6,321 nt of DNA from an uncultured Planctomycetaceae bacterium (GTDB lineage Bacteria > Planctomycetota > Planctomycetia > Planctomycetales > Planctomycetaceae). Positions 1 to 6,321 of the stretch are shown piece after piece. Every line of letters begins with the position of its first letter. Position 1 is the stretch's first letter. The notes beneath the pieces were generated by a model. That model was not told the DNA's origin and did no database searches. It saw only the letters and a list, made by a program, of their open reading frames with translations. The translations under genes and the position numbers were made by a program. Location of the stretch: contig CAIXQV010001274.1 in assembly GCA_903921605.1 (NCBI GenBank), forward strand, positions 1 through 6,321. Reading direction: 5' to 3'.

Positions 1-471
1 GCAGGTGTCACAGCCTTCATGACGCGAAATTCGGAGTTCTCGTTTGCAGCCGTTAAACGCCTCCGGCAAATCAATTCGCACCGTCGCCTGAAGTGATTCA
101 CCGCGAGAAGCTCCTGAACGGGTGCCGCCTCCGCGACGACCACCGCCACCACTTCCGCCAAATCCAAAGCCTTCGAACAGATCTCCGAACGCGCTGAAGA
201 TGTCGTTGACATCATTAAAACCGCCGCCCCCGCTAGCGCCTTTGACGCCAGCATGGCCATGGCGATCGTAGCGAGCACGCTTGTCGGCATCGTTCAGGAC
301 TTCAAACGCCTCCGAGGCTTGTTTGAACTTATCAACAGCCTCTTCATCATCCGGATTGCGGTCCGGATGATATTTGAGAGCCAGTTTTTTGTAGGCCTTC
401 TTCAGTTCTTCCGGCGACGCATTCCGCGCCACTCCGAGAACTTCATAATAATCACGCTGCGCCGCCATCAT
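1..471 (-). CDS. dnaJ: Chaperone protein DnaJ (Hsp40), N-terminal part, cut by the window edge
   Basis: Co-chaperone that delivers unfolded clients to DnaK and stimulates its ATPase in the cytoplasm. The 157 visible residues begin [14 protein letters not shown] and contain a full J domain (about residues 6-72) with the HPD motif at 35-37 and the typical KRARYDRHG end of helix IV. A Gly/Phe-rich linker follows (about 76-126), then the start of the substrate-binding domain. The last visible residues, C154-D-T-C157, are the first half of the first CxxCxGxG zinc repeat, so this is a type I DnaJ and not a small J-domain protein. The remaining zinc repeats and the C-terminal domain lie off the left edge. 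Two adjacent ATGs (471 and 468) could start it, and neither has a clear Shine-Dalgarno sequence. It lies 254 nt downstream of groEL copy 2 on the same strand, so it may share heat-shock transcription or have its own promoter. Family assignment is very secure. Confidence 0.96.
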   Translation of the reverse strand, partial: MMAAQRDYYEVLGVARNASPEELKKAYKKLALKYHPDRNPDDEEAVDKFKQASEAFEVLNDADKRARYDRHGHAGVKGASGGGGFNDVNDIFSAFGDLFEGFGFGGSGGGGRRGGGTRSGASRGESLQATVRIDLPEAFNGCKRELRISRHEGCDTC

Positions 472-538
472 GATGAGCCGAAGAAGGTTTTTGCAGAGAG
501 GGCGCAAGGCCCGGCCAGTAGTAATGTTTAAATGAAGA

Positions 539-562
539 CGGGACACCATTGCTGGTGCCCCG
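539..562 (-). terminator. Hairpin between groEL2 and dnaJ, weak intrinsic-terminator candidate
   Basis: Inverted repeat with 10-bp arms at 539-548 and 553-562 and a 4-nt loop. The only non-Watson-Crick position (543/558) is A·C on the plus strand but becomes a G·U pair in minus-strand RNA, so the stem is continuous in the transcript of groEL2-dnaJ. Downstream in that RNA comes a moderately U-rich stretch (TCTTCATTT), which is poor for a Rho-independent terminator. It could instead be a processing or stability hairpin ahead of dnaJ, or part of the neighbouring repeat cluster. Confidence 0.4.
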
Positions 563-575
563 GTCTGATTTTTCG

Positions 576-657
576 TTTCACGGCAGCCCGCAGGCGACTC
601 GAGGAGACCCTAACAAAACCGGGACAGCGAATCAGTCGCCTGCGAGCTGCCGTGAAA
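576..657. repeat. Long inverted repeat (24-bp arms, 34-nt loop), REP/MITE-like candidate
   Basis: Arms at 576-599 and 634-657 match at 23 of 24 positions. The odd position (588/645) is C·A on the plus strand but G·U in minus-strand RNA, so the minus transcript pairs along the whole arm. The arms carry T-rich sequence outside on the left and A6 outside on the right. That is the wrong polarity for an intrinsic terminator on either strand. It does not code for anything recognisable: both strands give short mirror-image ORFs only because the sequence is palindromic. A dispersed palindromic repeat of REP or MITE type is the leading idea, but no second copy exists in this window to prove dispersal. 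Confidence 0.6.
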
Positions 658-690
658 AAATCCTGCGATGAGATCGCCACTGCCGGAGCG

Positions 691-709
691 GCCCCGAGGT
701 CTTCGGGGC
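691..709 (-). terminator. GC-rich hairpin just after groEL2 stop
   Basis: A perfect 7-bp stem, 691-697 with 703-709, closes a 5-nt loop. It lies 17 nt beyond the groEL2 stop codon on the transcribed strand. The arm is GCCCCGA with its complement, so it should be stable. No U-tract follows directly; the nearest T6 on this strand is about 30 nt further on (655-660). It may protect the 3' end of groEL mRNA or help Rho-dependent termination. A smaller dyad (713-725, TCACA-N3-TGTGA) abuts the stop codon, and another (665-677) lies just downstream. Confidence 0.4.
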
Positions 710-725
710 GACTCACAGCTTGTGA

Positions 726-2342
726 CTATCGGATCACGCCTTCTGATGCTGGCTTCTTTCCGCCTTCAGCATCTTCTGACTTGGTAACCAGCACCTGAGT
801 CGTCAGCATCAGACCAGCGATTGACGCTGCGTTTGACAGAGCGTTGCGAACGACCTTAGTTGGATCAAGGATCCCGGCCGCAAGCATATCAACGTAAGCA
901 TCCTTTGCGGCATCGTAGCCCATAGGACCCTTCAACTGACGCACTTCGTCAACGATGACAGCGCCATCTTTGCCGCAGTTCGTCGCGATCATGCGAGCAG
1001 GAGCTTCGAGGGCTCGTGCCACGATGCCCACGCCGATTGCTTCGTCGCCGCTGACTTTGACCTTGTTAACATCGTCAATCGCTCGCAGCAAGGCAACGCC
1101 ACCGCCAGGAAGAATGCCTTCTTCGACAGCCGCGCGAGTTGCGTGCAGAGCGTCTTCCATGCGAGCCTTGGTCTGCTTCATTTCTGCTTCGGTGGATGCA
1201 CCGACAGAAATTACAGCCACGCCGCCGGTCAGCTTCGCAAGACGTTCCTGGAACTTTTCACGGTCGTAATCGCTGTCCGTCTTTTCGATGTGATCTCGGA
1301 TCTGCTGAACGCGAGTCTTGATCACAGAGGCCTTGCCTGCACCTTCAATGATGGTGCAGTTGTCCTTGGTCACTTCAACGCGACGAGCACTTCCGAGGTG
1401 TGACAGTTCGACAGATTCCAACTTGATCCCGAGATCTTCGGAAATCATCGTTCCGCCGGTCAGAACAGCCATGTCGCCCAGCATCGACTTACGACGATCG
1501 CCGAAACCTGGAGCCTTCACAGCACAGATCTTCAGGATGCCACGCAGCTTATTGACGACCAGAGCTGTCAAAGCTTCGCCGTCAACATCTTCTGCCACAA
1601 CCAAAAGCTGCTTGCCTGAGCGAGCGACTTTTTCGAGCAATGGAACGAAGTCACGAAGGCTGGAGACCTTCTTTTCAAACAGCAAAATCAGGCAGTCTTC
1701 CAGAACGCACTTCATGTCTTCAGCCTGAGTCACGAAGTAAGGGCTGATATAACCCTTATCGAACTGCATGCCTTCAGAAAACTCAAGAGTCGTGCTGTTG
1801 CCCTTGCCTTCTTCAACGGTGATCACGCCGTCACGGCCAACTCGTTCCATCGCATTGGCAATCATCTCACCAATCGCTTTGTCGTTGTTGGCAGAAATCG
1901 CGCCGACCTGAGCAATCTGCTGCTTGGATTCGACAGGGCGAGCCAGCTTTTCGATGCTCTTCAGAGCCGCTTCGACAGCGATCTCGATGCCTTTGCGGAC
2001 AACAGTCGGGTTTGCTCCGAGAGAAATGCTGCGAAGACCTTCGCTGTAGATCGCTCGAGCCAGAACAGTTGCGGTTGTGGTTCCGTCACCTGCTGTGTCG
2101 CTGGTCTTGCTGGCGACTTCATTCACCAGCTTGGCACCCATGTGCTCATAAGGATCTTCCAGCTCGACTTCCTTGCTCACGGTCACACCGTCTTTGGTAA
2201 CGACCGGATTGCCGAAGCTCTTGTCGATGATCACATTGCGACCAGTTGGTCCCATCGTAACCGCAACAGCTTTGGCCAGTGTTTCCACGCCGCGCAGCAG
2301 CTTGATGCGGGCTCGATCGTCAAATAAAAGTTGCTTTGCCAC
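726..2342 (-). CDS. groEL: 60-kDa chaperonin GroEL, copy 2 (no GGM tail)
   Basis: ATP-driven double-ring chaperonin that encapsulates unfolded proteins under a GroES lid in the cytoplasm. The 538 residues cover the whole family. The equatorial domain is at about 1-133 and 409-520, the intermediate at 134-190 and 376-408, and the apical at 191-375. ATP-site elements are intact: GPTGRN 31-36, TKDG 49-52, GDGTTTAT 85-92, the hydrolysis aspartate D397 in MEDAL, GGG 413-415, and DPTKV 493-497. The apical GroES/substrate face keeps Y198, Y202 and F203 (GYISPYF) and the L-x3-VV pattern at 258-263. It ends in a charged tail ([16 protein letters not shown]) instead of the Gly-Gly-Met repeats that line the cavity floor in E. 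coli GroEL. The start is GTG, supported by AAGGAG 8 nt upstream. It follows groES by 155 nt. The sequence differs widely from copy 1, so this is an old paralogue and not a recent duplication. Specialised clients are possible but unproven. Confidence 0.97.
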   Translation of the reverse strand: MAKQLLFDDRARIKLLRGVETLAKAVAVTMGPTGRNVIIDKSFGNPVVTKDGVTVSKEVELEDPYEHMGAKLVNEVASKTSDTAGDGTTTATVLARAIYSEGLRSISLGANPTVVRKGIEIAVEAALKSIEKLARPVESKQQIAQVGAISANNDKAIGEMIANAMERVGRDGVITVEEGKGNSTTLEFSEGMQFDKGYISPYFVTQAEDMKCVLEDCLILLFEKKVSSLRDFVPLLEKVARSGKQLLVVAEDVDGEALTALVVNKLRGILKICAVKAPGFGDRRKSMLGDMAVLTGGTMISEDLGIKLESVELSHLGSARRVEVTKDNCTIIEGAGKASVIKTRVQQIRDHIEKTDSDYDREKFQERLAKLTGGVAVISVGASTEAEMKQTKARMEDALHATRAAVEEGILPGGGVALLRAIDDVNKVKVSGDEAIGVGIVARALEAPARMIATNCGKDGAVIVDEVRQLKGPMGYDAAKDAYVDMLAAGILDPTKVVRNALSNAASIAGLMLTTQVLVTKSEDAEGGKKPASEGVIR

Positions 2343-2350
2343 TTCGAAGG

Positions 2351-2356
2351 CTCCTT
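2351..2356 (-). promoter_or_regulatory. Ribosome binding site of groEL copy 2
   Basis: AAGGAG on the minus strand, 8 nt before the GTG at 2342-2340. It fixes a GTG start giving MAKQLLFDD, which aligns with the usual GroEL N-terminus. Confidence 0.8.
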
Positions 2357-2447
2357 CAGCGATCAGACGCTGCGATAATTAAAAATGTGTTCAAAACAGG
2401 CGATGCGAACCACTCTGAGGGCTCGATTATCAGGGCTCGATACTGCC

Positions 2448-2474
2448 GCCCGACCTGGAAAAAACAGGTCGGGC
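2448..2474 (-). terminator. Perfect 10-bp hairpin with U6 loop between groES and groEL2
   Basis: Arms 2448-2457 and 2465-2474 (GCCCGACCTG with its complement) pair perfectly around a 7-nt loop that reads TTTTTTC on the transcribed strand. The stem starts 23 nt after the groES stop. No U-tract follows it, so it is not a textbook intrinsic terminator; the uridines are in the loop instead. It may adjust groES-to-groEL2 mRNA levels through partial termination, processing or protection of the groES 3' end. The call as terminator is only the closest available class. Confidence 0.45.
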
Positions 2475-2497
2475 ATTTAACAGCGTGCAACAAATGA

Positions 2498-2785
2498 TTA
2501 GACCAGCTTCGCCAGGATATCGCTCTCTCGCAGAATCTTGACTTCTTCGCCGTCGATCTCGATCTCTGTCCCGCCGTACTTGCCGAAGAGAACCTGATCG
2601 CCAATCTTAACGCTGATCGGAGAACGCTCACCGCTCTCAAGAAGTCGGCCTGGGCCTACAGCAAGAACAGTCCCACGCTGCTGCTTTTCCTTGGCAGCGT
2701 CTGGCAGCACGATCCCGCCAGCGGTTGTTTCTTCAGCTTCGTTTGGGCGAACAACAACGCGATCATCAAGTGGATTAATTTTCAT
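2498..2785 (-). CDS. groES: 10-kDa co-chaperonin GroES
   Basis: Seven-subunit lid that caps GroEL and triggers release of the client into the folding cavity. The 95 residues begin [12 protein letters not shown], matching the family's first beta strand. They include the mobile loop (about 17-33) with GGIVLP at 23-28, whose I-V-L side chains dock on the GroEL apical domain. VGPGR at 43-47 is followed by the roof region, and then [17 protein letters not shown] and the closing [11 protein letters not shown] strand. The length is normal. The ATG at 2785 is preferred, with GGAG 9 nt upstream. An in-frame TTG at 2794 would abut the Shine-Dalgarno and add only MSH. This is the only groES in the window and lies between two groEL genes on the same strand, so it presumably serves one or both of them. 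Confidence 0.97.
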   Translation of the reverse strand: MKINPLDDRVVVRPNEAEETTAGGIVLPDAAKEKQQRGTVLAVGPGRLLESGERSPISVKIGDQVLFGKYGGTEIEIDGEEVKILRESDILAKLV

Positions 2786-2794
2786 ATGCGACAA

Positions 2795-2798
2795 CTCC
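2795..2798 (-). promoter_or_regulatory. Ribosome binding site of groES
   Basis: GGAG (within ACGGAG) on the minus strand, 9 nt before the ATG at 2785. It decides in favour of this ATG over the upstream in-frame TTG at 2794, which would have no spacer. Confidence 0.65.
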
Positions 2799-2907
2799 GT
2801 GAGAGTCTGAGCCCGGCTCAGAGTGTTATTGAATTAAGTTTGATTAAAAGAATTTGAATCTGCGCGGTATCAAGAGCGAGTCGAACCGAAGAATCAATCG
2901 AATCAGT

Positions 2908-2932
2908 GTCCCCGGCCTTAGCGACCGGGGAC
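2908..2932 (-). terminator. GC-rich hairpin between groEL1 and groES
   Basis: A perfect 8-bp stem (GTCCCCGG with CCGGGGAC, 2908-2915 and 2925-2932) encloses a 9-nt loop, 21 nt after the groEL1 stop codon. In minus-strand RNA it is followed by ACTGATTCGATTGATTC, which has scattered Ts but no run. It could reduce readthrough from groEL1 into groES, or stabilise the groEL1 3' end. Whether groES is cotranscribed with groEL1 cannot be settled from sequence. Confidence 0.45.
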
Positions 2933-2953
2933 GCGCTCGAAACTCAATCGGGA

Positions 2954-4662
<1,709 letters not shown>

Positions 4663-5254
4663 AAATTTGTCAACGCAATCACGAATCAAAGCTCTTCAGT
4701 CAAAACTCACTTCCGCACGGGCAAAATGGCACCGGTGACGAGAGTGGCAGAGAATTCAGAATGGGTCGCGAAGTTTGCAAACCCTGTGCCGCCGTGAAAA
4801 CTGTGGTTGCAAGGTGTTGTTATTAATGGACTTATGGAATCAGAATTTATTCCGAACGGAGTGGCAGCGAACTTTTGCCGTCGTTTTGGCAGACCTTTAT
4901 CTCAGGCCTGGTCCTGGTCGGCTCGTCAAGATCTCGATCCATCGGTACGCGTACGAATTCTTTCAGTGGCACACTTTCACTGTGTCAGTTTTGACCACAT
5001 GGAAACAAAACTGCCGCAGGATGCCTGAGCGGAGAAGTTGTTGTCGCAGATTGCAACGCGGGTGAGCTCGGGAAGGGAATTCTGCGAATTTCAGAAAAAT
5101 GTCGCGAAATTCAACGAAAAAACACGTATGACGTGTCTCATAAGAGACGTCATTACAGCAGTTCTGCCGATTTTGCCGGTTTTTGCATGAGATTTGCAGG
5201 ACTAAGGCGAACTAAGGCAACTAGATCGATGTCCACTGTCAGATCCACCGGACG

Positions 5255-5310
5255 CAAGGAAGAACGGTTCAACTCGCCTTCGGAGATTCTTTTCTGCACT
5301 CGCAAGGGAG
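5255..5310 (+). promoter_or_regulatory. csrA leader: Shine-Dalgarno and candidate CsrA-binding GGA motifs
   Basis: AAGGGAG (5304-5310) sits 8 nt before the csrA ATG and is a good Shine-Dalgarno. It also reads A-G-GGA, the core that CsrA recognises. A second, closer match to the CsrA consensus (CAAGGA, 5255-5260) lies about 48 nt upstream, and CGGA occurs twice nearby. Two GGA sites, one over the ribosome site, is the usual layout for CsrA repression of its own mRNA. The Shine-Dalgarno role is well supported; autoregulation is inference. Confidence 0.5.
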
Positions 5311-5318
5311 CGCGCAAG

Positions 5319-5516
5319 ATGCTTGTTCTCAGTCGCAAAGTTGGTGAGTCCATTGAAATAGCCGGCGGCATTCGTGTCACGGTTTCAGAAGTCAAGGGCG
5401 GTCGAGTTCGACTGTCGATTCAGGCGCCGCCGGAAGTGCGAGTGCTCCGCAAGGAGATCGCTGATTCCGGGGAGTCTGCTCGTCCGCAATCCTCGACTCC
5501 TGGCTCCAATCAGTAA
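5319..5516 (+). CDS. csrA: Carbon storage regulator CsrA, RNA-binding translational regulator
   Basis: Small homodimeric protein that binds GGA motifs in mRNA leaders and changes translation or stability, acting in the cytoplasm. The 65 residues start MLVLSRKVGESIEIAGGIRVTVSEVKGGRVRLSIQAP, which is the five-strand CsrA fold, and continue PEVRVLRKEI. The RNA-contact residues L4, R6 and R44 are present, as is the GGRVRLSIQAP stretch. A short Ser/Pro/Gln-rich tail (about 48-65) is variable in the family. The frame is open back to 5133, but the ATG at 5319 is right. It has AAGGGAG 8 nt upstream, and CsrA proteins begin M-L-hydrophobic-L. It lies divergent to groEL1 and 90 nt ahead of the channel gene. 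No fliW or flagellar gene is in view, so its target pathway here is unknown. Confidence 0.95.
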   Translation: MLVLSRKVGESIEIAGGIRVTVSEVKGGRVRLSIQAPPEVRVLRKEIADSGESARPQSSTPGSNQ

Positions 5517-5562
5517 GAAATTCTGATAGCATCGAAGGCTCTGAACGCCAGTGAAGGTTCTC

Positions 5563-5597
5563 GTCGGGAATCTTTGTTGACGTTCCGGGCTTTTTTT
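5563..5597 (+). terminator. Possible intrinsic terminator or attenuator after csrA
   Basis: Arms 5563-5570 and 5583-5590 pair at 7 of 8 positions (one G·U, one G·G mismatch) around a 12-nt loop. T7 follows at once (5591-5597) and then GT5. It begins 46 nt after the csrA stop and overlaps the earliest in-frame start (TTG 5574) of the channel ORF. An alternative small stem, CGTC 5562-5565 with GACG 5579-5582, would compete with it. The stem is imperfect, so confidence is modest. Confidence 0.4.
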
Positions 5598-5606
5598 GTT
5601 TTTGGA

Positions 5607-6164
5607 ATGACGCTGATGATCGTTCGGAACGTGTTTGAGTTTTTCGCAATTATTGCCGTCTGGGTTGGATTCCAGCAGCTTCTGGACCGCAATCCGTTGC
5701 CAGCCCTGGCTCTGCCGTTGTTGATTCTGCTAAGTCTGGCTAAGACGACATTCTTCGGTGTCGAGAACATACGCCAGCTGTTTGAGGCGACTCGATCCAA
5801 TCAGCCTTACCACCGCTTTATGCTGTTAATGCTGATCAACATGACCCAGATCATCCTTTCGTTTGGTCTCGATTTTCACTGCCTGCATTGCATAAACTCG
5901 GCCAGCTTCAGCGTCGAGCTTTCAGAAGCGACCTCGTTCGAAACTGTGTTCGAGTTTTCCTACTACAGCACTCTGAATTTCACGTTTTTCGGCTATGGCG
6001 ATGTGACACCTCAGACGGTCCCGGCTAAGTTCATTACGATGACGGAAATCCTGCTGGCCTTTGTAACCGTGATCTTTCTGCTGTCAGATTTTATCAGCCT
6101 GAAGGAATCCTTAGGCAAACCGGCTGGCGAAGCATCGCCAGACGGCCGATCGAACGGTCGCTGA
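5607..6164 (+). CDS. Small four-helix ion-channel-like membrane protein (K+ channel pore family)
   Basis: Predicted inner-membrane channel subunit of 185 residues, probably assembling as a tetramer. Numbering from the ATG at 5607, hydrophobic helices lie at about 1-25, 30-52, 72-90 and 142-162. Between the third and fourth is a pore loop: pore helix VFEFSYYSTLNF (114-125), then filter T126-F-F-G-Y-G-D132 and VTP. GYGD is the hallmark of potassium-selective filters (Ion_trans_2-like), but the usual T-V before GYG is F-F here. After helix three comes H91-C-L-H-C95, predicted to be periplasmic. The C-terminal tail (163-185) is polar, with no ligand domain. The start is uncertain. The same frame is open from directly after the csrA stop, with TTG at 5574 adding 11 residues and another ATG at 5616. 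I chose 5607 because the upstream T-rich hairpin looks non-coding. No site has a good Shine-Dalgarno. Channel class is fairly secure; ion selectivity and gating are not known. Confidence 0.75.
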   Translation: MTLMIVRNVFEFFAIIAVWVGFQQLLDRNPLPALALPLLILLSLAKTTFFGVENIRQLFEATRSNQPYHRFMLLMLINMTQIILSFGLDFHCLHCINSASFSVELSEATSFETVFEFSYYSTLNFTFFGYGDVTPQTVPAKFITMTEILLAFVTVIFLLSDFISLKESLGKPAGEASPDGRSNGR

Positions 6165-6321
6165 AGCAGATTGCTCGGGTGAACTTGTTGTTTCGGTGGC
6201 TGCGCCATCAATTCTTTGCGGATGCGGTGGAAAACCTGCGATTCGTTTCTATAACGAGCGACGAACGCTTGTCACCCAAATCACAATGAAAAGGCCTGTT
6301 TACTCTCAGGAACAGTCCCGC
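6165..6321. other. Window-end tail with an uncertain small ORF and a possible next gene start
   Basis: On the plus strand a frame offset by -1 from the channel gene stays open to a TGA at 6287-6289. With GTG at 6179 it encodes 36 residues (VNLLFRWLRHQFFADAVENL...). Its stop overlaps an ATG at 6286 in the ATGA manner seen in coupled genes, which begins MKRPVYSQEQSR and runs off the edge. On the minus strand a 37-residue frame enters from the right edge and ends at 6208, and could equally be the tail of a convergent gene. None is recognisable and none has a clear ribosome site, so I do not call a CDS. Confidence 0.25.

Noticed and set aside
528..798. Short ORFs on both strands through the groEL2-dnaJ gap (528-716 minus, 532-798 plus)
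   Set aside because: Their similar peptides (FTAARRRL / SRLRAAVK on both strands) come from the inverted repeat being read in both directions, not from coding. The plus one also runs into groEL2.
2786..2794. TTG start for groES giving MSHMKINPL
   Set aside because: The TTG directly abuts the GGAG ribosome site, leaving no spacer. GroES proteins start at the MKI/MNI position.
2801..2830. GAGTGTTATT next to CTGAGCCCGGCTCAG upstream of groES, as a CIRCE (HrcA) operator
   Set aside because: Only one half loosely matches GAGTGCTAA, and the expected TTAGCACTC 9 nt away is absent. I also saw no CIRCE in front of either groEL or dnaJ. The 7-bp palindrome there has a 1-nt centre and could be an unrelated operator or chance.
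4668..4673. TTGACA on the minus strand just before groEL1, as a -35 box
   Set aside because: It lies only 17 nt from the GTG start, so a matching -10 would fall on the Shine-Dalgarno and start codon.
4753..4790. TTTGCAAAC and CCCATTC on the minus strand as a heat-shock sigma-32 promoter
   Set aside because: Spacing between the two elements is about 7 nt where 13-14 is needed, and the -35 match is poor.
5133..5318. 62-residue N-terminal extension of CsrA in the same open frame
   Set aside because: CsrA is almost always about 60-75 residues beginning MLxL. The internal ATG has a good Shine-Dalgarno, and the extension has no recognisable domain.

Overview
The window looks like a bacterial chromosomal segment carrying a chaperonin/heat-shock cluster, most likely from a planctomycete. 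This assignment is an inference. It rests on the gene order groEL-groES-groEL-dnaJ, on two very different GroELs sharing one GroES, and on my recollection that planctomycetes such as Rhodopirellula keep a similar arrangement. No rRNA or other phylogenetic marker is present.

The left three quarters (1-4651) is transcribed on the minus strand. In transcription order it holds groEL copy 1 (4651-2954, GTG start, His/Asp-rich patch plus GGM tail), groES (2785-2498), groEL copy 2 (2342-726, GTG start, no GGM tail) and dnaJ (471 to beyond base 1, cut by the window edge). The gaps are wide (168, 155 and 254 nt) and each holds strong RNA hairpins. Most of these hairpins have no U-tract after the stem, so they look more like processing, stability or attenuation elements, or resident repeats, than ordinary terminators. 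The groEL2-dnaJ gap is almost entirely inverted repeats, including a 24-bp one with a 34-nt loop.

Bases 4652-5318 form a 667-nt divergent gap with no convincing gene. On its right the plus strand carries csrA (5319-5516), a possible intrinsic terminator at 5563-5597, and a small four-helix membrane protein with a potassium-channel-like pore (about 5607-6164) whose filter reads T-F-F-G-Y-G-D. The last 157 bases hold only a doubtful small ORF and a possible next start codon.

Functionally, DnaJ would hand clients to DnaK (not in the window; grpE and/or dnaK may lie to the left), while one GroES probably caps either or both GroEL rings. CsrA is a post-transcriptional regulator whose leader has GGA motifs compatible with autoregulation. 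I found no CIRCE operator and no confident promoter. I saw no clearly novel multi-gene system. The most unusual items are the paired hairpin/repeat cluster, the GroEL1 His-Asp patch and the variant channel filter.
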